A stretch of 23,394 bases of DNA from an uncultured Azospirillum sp. (GCF_946480385.1 NZ_CAMLJP010000101.1:1-23394), one strand, 5' to 3'. Shown: positions 6,940 to 15,345, counted from the first letter of the stretch. The notes: generated from the letters alone by a model not told the origin. Translations and numbers: made by a program.

Positions 6940-8628
6940 ATGGGCGCGGAGTGGGCGGGGGCGGAGTGGGGCGGTTCGCAGGCGGCGGGCCGGGCGGCCG
7001 AGCGCCGGCTCGGCGTGCTGGCGATCCCGCTGGCGCTGACCGTGTTCGTCATCGACACCTTCACCGACATCGAAAGCGCCATCGCGGTCCTGTATGTCCT
7101 GGTGCTGCTCCTGGCGGCCACGGCGCTGTCCCGGCGGGGCATCCTGCGGGTGGCGGCCGGCTGCGCGCTGCTGGCGGTGCTGTCCTTCTTTCTGTCGCAC
7201 TGGCACGACATGGACCTGTCGGCGGTGCTGCGCTGCGGCGTCTCGCTGGCAGCCATCCTGATCACCGGTGCACTGCTGGTGCGGGACCATGAGTCGCGGG
7301 CGCTGCTGGTCCGGGCCAACAACGCGCTGGCGCGCAGCGAAAGGCGCTACCGCGGCATGTTCGAGCAGGCGCGCATTTCGCTGTGGGAACAGGATTTCAC
7401 AGCGGTGACGGCGGCGCTCGACGCGCTGCGGGCGGACGGGGTGACGGACATCGCCGCCCATGCGCGGGCCAATCCCGGCTGGTCGCGGCAGATGGGGGCG
7501 TCGGTGGTCACCACCAACGTCAACGATGCCACCCTGGAACTGCTGGGCGCCGCCGGCCGGTCCGAGGTGCTGGGGCCGCTCGGCCGCTTCCTTCCTGCCG
7601 AGGATCCGGCGCTACCGCAGATCCTTCTGGCGCTTTGGGACGGGCGTGACCGGTTCGAGGGGCGGGCGCAGCTGATCGCCGCCGACGGGCGCACCCTGAC
7701 GGTGCTGCTGGGCATCAGCTTCCCGGACGACGGCGTCGGCTTCGACCGGGTCGTGGCCGGCGTCGTCGACATCACCCAGCGCGAACGCACGCAGGAGGCG
7801 CTGCTGGCGGCGCAGGCGGAACTCGCCCGCGCGGCGCGCGCGGCCACGCTGGGCGCTTTGTCCGCCTCCATCGCCCACGAGTTGAACCAGCCGCTGGGCG
7901 CCATCGTGCTGAACGCTCAGGCCTGCCTGCGCTGGCTGCGCCGCGACCCGCCGGACATCGAGACCGCCGCCAAGGCGGTGGACCGCATGGTCCGAGACGG
8001 CAAGCGCGCCGCCGACATCGTGCAGCGGACCCGCGGCATGCTGGTCAAGGACACCCGCTGCGACGAGATCATCGACCTGCGCCAGCTGGTGGAGGAGGTG
8101 GCGCTGCTGCTTGAACGCGAACTGTCGGCCGCCGCGACGGTGATGGTCACCGGCTTCGCGCCCGACCTGCCGCCGGTGCGGGGCAGCCGGGTCGGCTTGC
8201 AGCAGGTGCTGATCAACCTCGTCACCAACGGCCTGCATGCCATGGCGGAGGCGGGAACCCCGCGCCGCGAGCTGACCGTCACCGTCGAGCGGGCCGGGGC
8301 CGGGGATAGGGACGGCACCGAGGTGAGGGTGGCGGTCCGCGACCGCGGCCGGGGCATCGACGAAGCCAGCCGCGCCCGCCTGTTCGACTCCTTCTTCACC
8401 ACCAAGCCGGACGGCATGGGCATGGGGCTGTCGATCTGCCGGTCCACCGTCGAATCCTGTGGCGGCACGCTGACCGCGCACAATCATACGGAGGGTGGTG
8501 CGGTGTTCGAGTTCACCTTACCCGCGGCTTTGCCCCAACCTCCGACTCCTGCCCCAGCATCTACCGGGCCATCGCCCGCGCTTTCCGCATCGCCGGCCGT
8601 TCCGCCGGCATCGGCACGAGAGGACTGA
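6940..8628 (+). CDS. Membrane sensor histidine kinase of a FixJ-type two-component pair
   Basis: The 562-residue protein starts with four hydrophobic segments (about 24-40, 47-65, 67-86, 95-113). A PAS-like domain follows (about 137-285, ending in VVDITQRERTQEAL), then a HisKA domain with phospho-accepting H313 in IAHELNQPLGAI. The ATPase domain has N430 (N box), DRGRG at 468-472 and GMGMGLS at 492-498. About 35 residues of Pro/Ala-rich tail follow. The ATG at 6940 has TTGGAGA upstream; larger in-frame extensions would overlap the divergent gene and look non-coding. The stop is five bases before the regulator ATG, so the two are surely co-expressed. Signal unknown; the membrane part lacks a large periplasmic domain, suggesting sensing in or near the membrane or through the PAS domain. 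Confidence 0.9.
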   Translation: MGAEWAGAEWGGSQAAGRAAERRLGVLAIPLALTVFVIDTFTDIESAIAVLYVLVLLLAATALSRRGILRVAAGCALLAVLSFFLSHWHDMDLSAVLRCGVSLAAILITGALLVRDHESRALLVRANNALARSERRYRGMFEQARISLWEQDFTAVTAALDALRADGVTDIAAHARANPGWSRQMGASVVTTNVNDATLELLGAAGRSEVLGPLGRFLPAEDPALPQILLALWDGRDRFEGRAQLIAADGRTLTVLLGISFPDDGVGFDRVVAGVVDITQRERTQEALLAAQAELARAARAATLGALSASIAHELNQPLGAIVLNAQACLRWLRRDPPDIETAAKAVDRMVRDGKRAADIVQRTRGMLVKDTRCDEIIDLRQLVEEVALLLERELSAAATVMVTGFAPDLPPVRGSRVGLQQVLINLVTNGLHAMAEAGTPRRELTVTVERAGAGDRDGTEVRVAVRDRGRGIDEASRARLFDSFFTTKPDGMGMGLSICRSTVESCGGTLTAHNHTEGGAVFEFTLPAALPQPPTPAPASTGPSPALSASPAVPPASARED

Positions 8629-8633
8629 CCGCC

Positions 8634-9275
8634 ATGCCGCCACCGCCCGTCCCGCAAACACCCAAGGACGATCCGCTGGTTCTCGTCGTCGATGACGATG
8701 CCGGGATGCGGGAGGCGGTGGTCGATCTGCTGCGATCGGTCGGCATCGAAAGCCTTGCCTTCGGCAGCACGGCCGAACTGCTGGCGGCAGCGGTTCCCGA
8801 CCGGCCGGGCTGCCTGATCCTGGACGTGCGGCTTCCCGGCCTGGGCGGACTGGAGTTCCAGACGAGGCTGGACAGCCTGGGCATCGCGCTGCCCATCATC
8901 TTCATGACCGGTTTCGCCGACGTGCCGATGTCGGTGCGGGCGATGAAGGCAGGTGCGATGGATTTCCTCATCAAGCCCTTCCGCGACCAGGACATGCTGG
9001 ACGCGGTGGAGGCTGCGATCGCCCGCGACCGGACTAGGCGGCGCGACCGGGCCGCCGCGATGACGGTGGAATCGCTGGCCGCGACCCTGACCCCACGGGA
9101 GCGCGAGGTGATGGCCGAGGTGGTCAAGGGCCGGCTGAACAAGCAGATCGCCGGCGATCTCGGCATCAGCGAGGTGACGGTGAAGCTGCACCGCGGCAAG
9201 GTGATGCGGAAGATGCAGGTGCGCTCGGTCGCCGACCTCGTCCGCAAGGCCGAGGTGCTGGACCCGGAGGAGTAG
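8634..9275 (+). CDS. FixJ-type response regulator (receiver plus LuxR helix-turn-helix)
   Basis: The 213 residues hold a receiver domain (about 14-130) with acidic cluster D20-D22, phospho-acceptor D64 in LILDVRLPG, T92 and K114 (LIKPF). A LuxR-type DNA-binding domain follows (about 148-210), with LTPREREVMAEVVKGRLNKQIA and the recognition helix around SEVTVKLHRGKVMRKM. This is the arrangement of FixJ, StyR and TtrR. It is the cognate output of the kinase immediately upstream, as shown by the five-base gap. GAGAGG provides the ribosome binding site. Candidate targets are its own promoter, the divergent flavin reductase and the receiver gene downstream. No oxygen-regulation genes are visible, so it should not be named fixJ. 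Confidence 0.9.
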   Translation: MPPPPVPQTPKDDPLVLVVDDDAGMREAVVDLLRSVGIESLAFGSTAELLAAAVPDRPGCLILDVRLPGLGGLEFQTRLDSLGIALPIIFMTGFADVPMSVRAMKAGAMDFLIKPFRDQDMLDAVEAAIARDRTRRRDRAAAMTVESLAATLTPREREVMAEVVKGRLNKQIAGDLGISEVTVKLHRGKVMRKMQVRSVADLVRKAEVLDPEE

Positions 9276-9306
9276 GCCCCTGAAAATTGGACCGCAAAGG
9301 AGTAGA

Positions 9307-9316
9307 CCTAGGTGTG
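9307..9316 (+). promoter_or_regulatory. CCTAGGTRTG motif, copy upstream of the receiver gene
   Basis: CCTAGGTGTG lies in the 121-base gap between the FixJ-type regulator and the receiver protein, 90 bases before the chosen GTG. It matches the element at 6814-6823 in nine of ten bases. Its presence implies that the receiver gene has its own promoter under the same control as the kinase operon. A GGCGCC...GGCGCC hairpin (9354-9372) lies between the motif and the GTG. Confidence 0.35.
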
Positions 9317-9396
9317 GTATCTCCCCGCAGTCCCGTCCGGCTAGGATGCGCGTGGCGCCAGGGAACGGCGCCTCCATCCGGTCGAGGCATCACGAA

Positions 9397-9783
9397 GTGT
9401 CCAACGCACCCCTGATAGCGGTGGTCGATGACGACGAGGCGATCCGCGAGGCGCTGGACGACCTGCTGCGGTCCGTCGGATTCCGCTGCCGGTCGTTCGT
9501 CTCCGCCGAGGATTTCCTGGGGAATTTCCTCGCCAGCGCCGACCGCGGCGGCATCGCCTGCATCATCCTGGACGTGCGCATGCCCGGCCTGTCCGGGCTG
9601 GAGATGCAGGAGCGGCTGAACGCCGACGGCGGCGGACATCCGCCGATCCTGTTCATGACCTCCTATGCCGACGAGACCACGCTGGCGCGGGCGATCGCCG
9701 GCGGCGCCCGCTCCGTGCTGGGCAAGCCGGTGGACGCCCACATCCTGATCGCCTCGCTGAACAGCGCCATCGCGGCGGGGTGA
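9397..9783 (+). CDS. Single-domain response regulator (receiver only)
   Basis: The 128 residues are just a receiver domain: acidic cluster D11-D13, phospho-acceptor D59 in IILDVRMPG, T88 and K110 in LGKPVD. There is no output domain. Its receiver resembles that of the preceding FixJ-type regulator (DDLLRSVGF against VDLLRSVGI; both LDVR.PGL.GLE), suggesting a duplicated receiver that lost, or never had, the helix-turn-helix. It could relay phosphate to the hybrid kinase system downstream, act as a phosphate sink, or bind a partner protein. Start is uncertain: the GTG at 9397 has GAGG nine bases upstream and gives the canonical receiver N-terminus, while an in-frame ATG at 9346 would add 17 residues. 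Confidence 0.85.
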   Translation: MSNAPLIAVVDDDEAIREALDDLLRSVGFRCRSFVSAEDFLGNFLASADRGGIACIILDVRMPGLSGLEMQERLNADGGGHPPILFMTSYADETTLARAIAGGARSVLGKPVDAHILIASLNSAIAAG

Positions 9784-9788
9784 CGGCC

Positions 9789-9818
9789 GGGGCGCCCTGC
9801 GTGTGTGCGGGGCACCCC
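9789..9818 (+). terminator. GC hairpin directly after the receiver gene, possible terminator
   Basis: GGGGCGCCC (9789-9797) can pair with GGGCACCCC (9810-9818) with one mismatch, five bases after the stop codon. The following stretch (CTCCCTCTTCTG) is pyrimidine-rich but has no clean T run, so termination would be weak. The 215-base gap to the hybrid kinase otherwise holds no gene that I can support; it probably contains that kinase's promoter. Confidence 0.4.
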
Positions 9819-9998
9819 GATCGCTCCCTCTTCTGATCTGTTGTGCTTCGCCGATTTCCCGTCGAACCTGCCGGGCCGCAAATGGCGATCGCATGGCAGC
9901 GTTCGGCAATCCCCGACGGTTAAAGGGGTGCGGGGCCGGACGGGAGACGGAGCAATGACGGTCGCAACCCACAGCACCAGGGCAGGAATCGGGGCGCC

Positions 9999-12620
9999 AT
10001 GAGCTTCCTGACCCGCCTGCTGCTGCTCGTGTTCCTGGCCCTGGTACCGGTCTGCGCCCTGGAGGTCTGGAACCAGATCGACCTGCGCCGCCAGCGCTCG
10101 GAGGAAATCCACGAGCATGCGCGGCAGCTTCTCAGCCTGCTGGGCGGCGAGCAGCAGCGCCTCGTCGAAGGCGTGCGCCAGATGCTGGAACTGCTGGCCG
10201 AGACATCGGCCGCGCAGGCTCTCGATGCGTCCGCCTGCCAGACGCTGCTGACGCGCACGGGTTCGCGGATCGCGGACTATCTGTCGATCAACCTCGCCGG
10301 CACGGACGGGGTCATCCTCTGCTCCACCAACGCGGCCCTGACCGGACGGAGCATCGCCGACCGGGTGCATGTGCGCGCCGCCCTGGAAAGCGGCGGCTTC
10401 ACCGTCGGCGAGTTCATCCGGCAGCGGCACAACGGCAAGGCCGCCATGCCGTTCGGCCTGCCGATCCGCCGTGACCACGCCGACGGTCCGCCGATCGGCG
10501 TGGTCACGGCGCTGATCGACCTCGGCTGGCTCGAACGTTATCTCTCCGAACACCCGCTCCCCGACAACGCGTCGCTGCTGGTGGCCGACAGCAACGGCAT
10601 CGTGCTGGCCCACGCACCGGCACGGCCTGTACTCGTCGGCGCGGCGTTGCCGCAACGATTCCGCCCGCTGCTGGATGCCGACGCCGTGGGAACCGCCCGG
10701 TTGATGGGGATCGACGGCGTCGAGCGGGTGTTTGCCTATGTTCCGCTGTCGGCCGGGGTCCGGCACATCTTCGTGGCAATCGGTATCGACCATGATGCGG
10801 CGATGAGCAGCATCGACGACGCGCTGTGGCGGTCGCTGATCTGGATCGCCGCCACGCTGATGCTCGGCCTGCTGGCGGCGTTCCTGATCGCCAGACGCCA
10901 TATCCATCAGCCGGTGACAGCGTTGATCGCCGCGACCGAACGCTGGCGTTCCGGTGACCGCTCCGCCCGCGTCGGCGCGGTGGACGGCCCGGAAATGAGC
11001 AGACTCGGACTGTCGTTCGATGCGCTGGCCGAAGACCTCGACCGGCAGATGCAGGCCAACGAGGCGGCGTCCGCCGCGCTGCGCGCCAGCGAGGAACGGC
11101 TCCGCGCCCTGGTCGAGAACGCGCCGCACATGATGTGGGTGAACCATCCGGACGGTACGCTGGAATTCGTCAACGCCGCCTTCCGCGCCTACACCGGCCG
11201 CATGACGACCGAGGCCAACCGGATGGAAGACCTCCATCCGGACGATGTCGAGCATGTCCAGGCGATCCGCGCCCGCGCCATTGCCGTCGGCGCGCCGCAC
11301 GAATACGAACTGCGCCTGCGCCGGGCCGATGGAACCTACCGGTGGCATCTCAGCCGCACCCATCCGATCCACCAGGGGGGACGGATCGTCGCCTGGTATG
11401 GCGGCGCCGTCGACATCCACGACATCCACCACGCCCGTGACGCGGCCGAGGAAGCGGGCCGCAGCAAGAGCCGCTTTCTCGCCGCCGCCAGCCACGACCT
11501 GCGCCAGCCGATGCAGTCGATCCTGCTGTTCGCCGAGGTGCTGCGCCCACACCTGACCGACGGCCCCGGCCTGGACGCGCTGGGCCGTCTTCAGCATGGT
11601 CTGGACATTCTCAAGGGGCTGCTGGACGGGTTGCTCGACATCTCCCGCCTGGACGCCGGCATCGTGGCGCCGCAGCTGGAGGAGTTCCGCGCGTCGGATC
11701 TGCTGAGGAGCCTGGACGACGCCTATGCGCCGCTCGCCCAGGAAAAGGGGCTGGACTGGCGGGTGTCGCCCTGCCACACGGCGATCCGCAGCGACCGTGT
11801 CCTGCTCGGCCGCATGCTGCGCAATCTGGTGGAGAACGCCATCCGCTACACCGACCAGGGCGGCGTCACGGTCGAATGCACCCTGCAGGCCGATCATCTG
11901 CTGATCGGGGTCCGCGACAGCGGATGCGGCATCCCGGCCGACCAGATCCACCGCGTCTTCGAAGAGCTGTATCAGATCGAGAATCCCGAGCGGGACCGCA
12001 ACCAGGGGCTCGGGCTGGGGCTGGCGATCGTCCGCCGTCTGTCGGACCTGCTGGATCATCCCGTCACGGTGCATTCGCAGTCCGGGCAGGGGGCGCTGTT
12101 CAGCATCGCCGTGCCGCTTGCCACCGAAGACCGCGCCCCCCCGGAGCCCCGGCCCGCCGAGGCGACGCCGGCACCGCTGGAGCGGGGAGAGACGCGGCTG
12201 GCGGTGGTCGTGGATGACGACCCCATCGTCCTGGCCGGGATGGAAAGCATCCTTCACGCCTGGAAATTCGACGTGATCGCCGCCGATTCGACCGACCGCG
12301 CGGTGGAGAGCCTGGAACGGGACGGGCGGCGGCCGGACATCCTCATCGTCGACTACCGCCTGCGGGACAAGCGCATCGGCACGGAGGCCATCCTGCGCAT
12401 CCGCGCGATGCACGATCCGGCCATTCCCGGCCTGATCGTCACCGGCGAGATCGGCACCGAGCCGCAGAACGACGCCCTCCGGTACGGCTTCCACCTGCTG
12501 CACAAGCCGGTCACCCCGCGCACGCTGGCCGCTGCGCTCTGCCGGCATCTGGCGGGGGCCGATGGAAACGATCTGTCGACGGTCGGCGATGGCGCAGGCC
12601 AGCCGCCGGCCGACCGCTGA
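9999..12620 (+). CDS. Hybrid sensor histidine kinase: Cache, HAMP, PAS, kinase, receiver
   Basis: The 873-residue protein begins with a membrane anchor (about 5-23). A periplasmic double-Cache-like sensor follows (about 30-270, including GVILCSTNAALTGRSIADR), then a second membrane helix (about 279-298), HAMP (about 299-352) and a PAS/PAC domain (about 362-480, TYRWHLSRTHPI). HisKA has H499 in AAASHDLRQPMQS, and the ATPase has N613, DSGCGIP and GLGLGLAIV. A C-terminal receiver (about 733-852) has D785, T815 and K836. Cache sensors usually bind small metabolites in the periplasm. The attached receiver has no DNA-binding output, so phosphate must go on to another protein; the single-domain receiver just upstream is one candidate. 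The ribosome binding site at the ATG is weak. Confidence 0.92.
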   Translation: MSFLTRLLLLVFLALVPVCALEVWNQIDLRRQRSEEIHEHARQLLSLLGGEQQRLVEGVRQMLELLAETSAAQALDASACQTLLTRTGSRIADYLSINLAGTDGVILCSTNAALTGRSIADRVHVRAALESGGFTVGEFIRQRHNGKAAMPFGLPIRRDHADGPPIGVVTALIDLGWLERYLSEHPLPDNASLLVADSNGIVLAHAPARPVLVGAALPQRFRPLLDADAVGTARLMGIDGVERVFAYVPLSAGVRHIFVAIGIDHDAAMSSIDDALWRSLIWIAATLMLGLLAAFLIARRHIHQPVTALIAATERWRSGDRSARVGAVDGPEMSRLGLSFDALAEDLDRQMQANEAASAALRASEERLRALVENAPHMMWVNHPDGTLEFVNAAFRAYTGRMTTEANRMEDLHPDDVEHVQAIRARAIAVGAPHEYELRLRRADGTYRWHLSRTHPIHQGGRIVAWYGGAVDIHDIHHARDAAEEAGRSKSRFLAAASHDLRQPMQSILLFAEVLRPHLTDGPGLDALGRLQHGLDILKGLLDGLLDISRLDAGIVAPQLEEFRASDLLRSLDDAYAPLAQEKGLDWRVSPCHTAIRSDRVLLGRMLRNLVENAIRYTDQGGVTVECTLQADHLLIGVRDSGCGIPADQIHRVFEELYQIENPERDRNQGLGLGLAIVRRLSDLLDHPVTVHSQSGQGALFSIAVPLATEDRAPPEPRPAEATPAPLERGETRLAVVVDDDPIVLAGMESILHAWKFDVIAADSTDRAVESLERDGRRPDILIVDYRLRDKRIGTEAILRIRAMHDPAIPGLIVTGEIGTEPQNDALRYGFHLLHKPVTPRTLAAALCRHLAGADGNDLSTVGDGAGQPPADR

Positions 12621-12637
12621 GTCTATCGACTGCTGAG

Positions 12638-12694
12638 CCGAAATGGTGTCGGGCTATGCCAACACGCCGCAGCCCGGAGACGCCGTCATTTCGG
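12638..12694. terminator. Long imperfect hairpin between convergent genes, likely two-way terminator
   Basis: CCGAAATG (12638-12645) pairs with CATTTCGG (12687-12694), and CGGGCT (12650-12655) with AGCCCG (12671-12676). Between these, GGTGTC can pair with GACGCC using one G-U pair. The left arm begins 17 bases after the hybrid kinase stop. The right arm contains the last two codons and the TGA stop of the peptidase gene on the other strand. The fold and its place suggest a shared terminator, although there are no long T runs. Confidence 0.5.
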
Positions 12695-13459
12695 GGCGTA
12701 GAGCTTCATCGCTTCCGGCATCAGGCGATTCAGCTGGCCGATGCGGTCGTCGATGCCGGGGTGGGTGGACAGGAAGACCGGCGGTGACGATCCGGCCTGC
12801 CGCATGTTCTCCCACAACGCCACCGCCTCGCGCGGGTCGTAGCCGGCGCGCGCCATCAGCATCAGCCCATCGCGGTCGGCCTCCAGCTCCTGATTGCGCG
12901 AATAGGGCAGGATCAGGCCGTACTGCGCACCGGTGCCGAGCGCTGCGGCGATCTGCTGGCTGGCCGGGACGCCGCCGGCGCCCAGTGCCGCGCCGACGAT
13001 GCCGGCCCCGGCCTCGGTTGCCATCTGGGTGCTGACGCGCTCGGCGGCGTGGGCGTCCAGATTGTGGGCGATCTCGTGGCCGATCACCGCGGCCAGCTGC
13101 GCGTCGTTCTTGGCGTAGCGGAACAGCCCTTCATAGACGCCGATCTTCTGGCCGGGGAGGGCGAAGGCGTTGGCCTCCTCGCCCTGGAAGACGCGGACCT
13201 CCCATTTCGAGGCGTCGAGGCCGGCGGCACGCAGCAGGCGCGCGGACACCTCCTCGGCCCGGCGCCGGTAGGACTGGTTGTTGGTGGCCGGCGTGGAGGA
13301 GACCAGGCGCTGCCAGTCCTGCTTGCCCAGATCGGCGAGCTGTTCCTGCGAGACGAGGTTGAGGCCGAGCCCCGTCGCCTCGCTGCCGCACCCGGCCAGC
13401 GCCAGGCATCCGGCCAACATCGCCGCGAGACGCAGCGAACGGGTCGTTTCGTTCGGCAT
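12686..13459 (-). CDS. M48-family zinc metalloprotease, lipoprotein
   Basis: The 257-residue protein has a lipoprotein signal ending in LALAGC (C24 is the expected lipidated residue), followed by GS, which favours the outer membrane. The zinc site is HEIAH (H128, E129, H132), with the third ligand from ELEAD at 191-195. The C-terminal STHPGIDDRIGQL is typical of periplasmic M48 peptidases such as LoiP and BepA, which handle misfolded envelope proteins. There are no TPR repeats, so it is closer to LoiP/YcaL than BepA. The ATG at 13459 has AGGGAG upstream; longer in-frame starts would put residues before the signal. A GGAAC...GTT promoter at 13493-13517 suggests general stress control. Confidence 0.9.
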   Translation of the reverse strand: MPNETTRSLRLAAMLAGCLALAGCGSEATGLGLNLVSQEQLADLGKQDWQRLVSSTPATNNQSYRRRAEEVSARLLRAAGLDASKWEVRVFQGEEANAFALPGQKIGVYEGLFRYAKNDAQLAAVIGHEIAHNLDAHAAERVSTQMATEAGAGIVGAALGAGGVPASQQIAAALGTGAQYGLILPYSRNQELEADRDGLMLMARAGYDPREAVALWENMRQAGSSPPVFLSTHPGIDDRIGQLNRLMPEAMKLYAPK

Positions 13460-13492
13460 GGATGATCGCTCCCTGCATTTGCTTTCAAGCTT

Positions 13493-13517
13493 AACCCTGG
13501 CACGCCGTAGCGGTTCC
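13493..13517 (-). promoter_or_regulatory. EcfG-type general stress promoter of the M48 peptidase
   Basis: On the minus strand GGAAC (13517-13513) is followed after 16 bases by GGTT (13496-13493). The alphaproteobacterial EcfG consensus is GGAAC-N16/17-CGTT, so only the first base of the -10 differs. The predicted transcription start is near 13486, about 27 bases before the peptidase ATG, a natural leader length. No EcfG or PhyR gene is in the window. Confidence 0.5.
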
Positions 13518-13542
13518 AAGAAAGCTGGCCATGCGGGAACCA

Positions 13543-15345
13543 TCAGCGGGCCCCGGCGACAGCGGCGCTGCGCACCCACCAGCTGTCGAAGGCGAGCGAA
13601 TAGGGCGGAACGGTCGCGGGATGGGCAAGCCGGTTCCAATAGGCGATCCGGAAGCTGCCATTGTACCAGTGCGGGATCACATAGTGGTTCCACAGCAGAA
13701 CGCGGTCCAGCGCGCCGACCGCCGTGTGAAGCTCCTGCTTCGAACCGGCGGTGACCACCGCGTCGATGAGACGGTCCACCGCCGGATTGCGGATGCCGGC
13801 GAGGTTGCGGCTGCCGGGCCGGTCGGCGCTGTCGGATCCGAAGGCGTCGCGCAGCTCGTTGCCGGGCGACAGCGATTCCGGCCAGAGGGCGACGACCATG
13901 TCGAAGTCGAAATCGCGGACGCGGTTTTCATACTGCGCGCTGTCCACGGTGCGCACGGTGGCCCGGATGCCGAGCCGCTTCAGATTCTCGATGAAGGGCA
14001 GGGTGATGCGCTCGAAGCTGGGGGAATCCAGCAGGATTTCGAAGGAGACCGGCCGGCCGCTCTGCGGGTCGATGCGCAGGCCATTCCTGACCGTCCAGCC
14101 TTTGGCATCCAGGATGCGCTTGGCCTCCAGCAGATTGTCGCGGATGGTGCGCGGTCCAACGGTGCTGGGCGGCTCGTAGCGTTGGGTGAAGACCTCTGGC
14201 GGAACCTGATCGCGCAGCGGGGTGAGAAGCGCCAGTTCATCGGGGCCGGGAAGCCCCTCCGCCTGCAGGTCGGAATTCTCGAAATAGCTGTCGGTCCGCT
14301 TGTAGGCCGAATAGAACAGCGCCTCGTTGGTCCATTCGAAATCGAAGGCCTGGGCGATCGCCCAGCGCACCTGCGGGTCGGCGAAAACGGCGCGGCGGGT
14401 GTTGAAGGCGAAGCCCTGCATGCCGGCGGGCAGGCTGTTGGGAATCTCCTCGCGCTTGACCTTGCCCTCCCGCATGGCGGGAAAGTCGTAGCCGGTGGCC
14501 CAGGTCTTGGCGATATTCTCCTGCCGGAAATCGACCAACCCGGCCCGGAACGCCTGCAGCGCGACCGAGCTGTCGCGGTAATAGTCGTAGACGAGCGTCC
14601 CCAAATTGTAGCGGCCCCGGTTCACCGGCAGATCCTTGCCCCAATAATCCCCGAACCCTTCAAGGGTGATGGAGCGGCCGGGATCGACCGCGGCGATCCG
14701 GTAGGGTCCGCTGCCGAGTGGCGGCTCCAGCGTCGTCTGCGAGAAGGTTTTGTCCTTCCAGTAATGCTCCGGCAGCACCGGCAGCTGCCCGACGATCAGC
14801 GCCAGTTCGCGGTTATCGCCCGGCTTGAAGACGAAACGCACGCGCCGCTGGTCCACAGCCTCCACCCGGTCCACCCCGGCATAATAGCTGCGGTAGAAGG
14901 GATGGGTTTCCGTCAGGATCTTGAAGGAGAAGACCACGTCCTGCGCGGTCACCGGCTTGCCGTCGTGCCAGCGCGCCTCCTTTCGCAACACGAACAGGAC
15001 GGACGAGCGATCCTTCGCCGGCTCCACGCTTTCGGCCAGCAGTCCATATTCGCTGAACGGTTCGTCGGCGGAGCCGGTCATCAGCGTGTCGTAGGTCAGG
15101 CTGAGCCCCGCCGCTGCGCTGCCCTTCAGCGTGTAGGGGTTGAGCGTGTCGAAGGAGCCGATCACCGCCAGCGCCACCCGGCCGCCCTTGGGCGCATCGG
15201 GGTTCACATAGTCGAAGTGGTTGAAATCAGGGCCGTATTTCGGTTCGCCATACATGGATATGGCATGCTGCTGCGCCAGCGCGGGAGGGGCGACCGCCGC
15301 CGCCCACAGCACCAGCAGCAAGAGTGCGGACCGGAATCGCGGCAT
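13543..15345 (-). CDS. yejA: Periplasmic oligopeptide-binding protein of the YejA type
   Basis: The 600 residues fit E. coli YejA (604) in length and in conserved blocks: NHFDYVNPDAPKGG near the N-terminus, WHDGKPVTAQDVVFSF, LGSGPYRI, NRGRYN, then FDFEWTNEALFYSAYKRT and a final YSLAFDSWW. A signal peptide covers about 1-24 (cleavage after PALA). YejA delivers peptides, including microcin C-like compounds, to the YejBEF transporter. No permease or ATPase gene is adjacent; the neighbours on the same strand are a LysR gene upstream and the M48 peptidase downstream. It may serve a distant transporter. The ATG at 15345 has AAGGAG eight bases upstream. Confidence 0.9.
   Translation of the reverse strand: MPRFRSALLLLVLWAAAVAPPALAQQHAISMYGEPKYGPDFNHFDYVNPDAPKGGRVALAVIGSFDTLNPYTLKGSAAAGLSLTYDTLMTGSADEPFSEYGLLAESVEPAKDRSSVLFVLRKEARWHDGKPVTAQDVVFSFKILTETHPFYRSYYAGVDRVEAVDQRRVRFVFKPGDNRELALIVGQLPVLPEHYWKDKTFSQTTLEPPLGSGPYRIAAVDPGRSITLEGFGDYWGKDLPVNRGRYNLGTLVYDYYRDSSVALQAFRAGLVDFRQENIAKTWATGYDFPAMREGKVKREEIPNSLPAGMQGFAFNTRRAVFADPQVRWAIAQAFDFEWTNEALFYSAYKRTDSYFENSDLQAEGLPGPDELALLTPLRDQVPPEVFTQRYEPPSTVGPRTIRDNLLEAKRILDAKGWTVRNGLRIDPQSGRPVSFEILLDSPSFERITLPFIENLKRLGIRATVRTVDSAQYENRVRDFDFDMVVALWPESLSPGNELRDAFGSDSADRPGSRNLAGIRNPAVDRLIDAVVTAGSKQELHTAVGALDRVLLWNHYVIPHWYNGSFRIAYWNRLAHPATVPPYSLAFDSWWVRSAAVAGAR

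Noticed and set aside
9031..9040. Further CTAGG-containing sites in coding DNA as extra copies of the cluster motif
   Set aside because: They match only CTAGG, lie inside genes and lack the GTRTG continuation.
8634..9275. Naming the regulator FixJ and the kinase FixL
   Set aside because: The kinase has no visible haem-PAS signature and no nitrogen fixation or microaerobic genes are near; only the domain architecture is shared.
9885..9892. GCGATCGC octamer in the gap before the hybrid kinase
   Set aside because: A single GC-rich palindrome is expected by chance or as a methylation target; no second copy is nearby.
9663..12548. A 961-codon open frame on the minus strand opposite the hybrid kinase, and many other long antisense frames
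   Set aside because: High GC with third-position bias keeps the opposite frames open. The products are rich in Arg, Ala and His without domains, while the + strand encodes a complete kinase.
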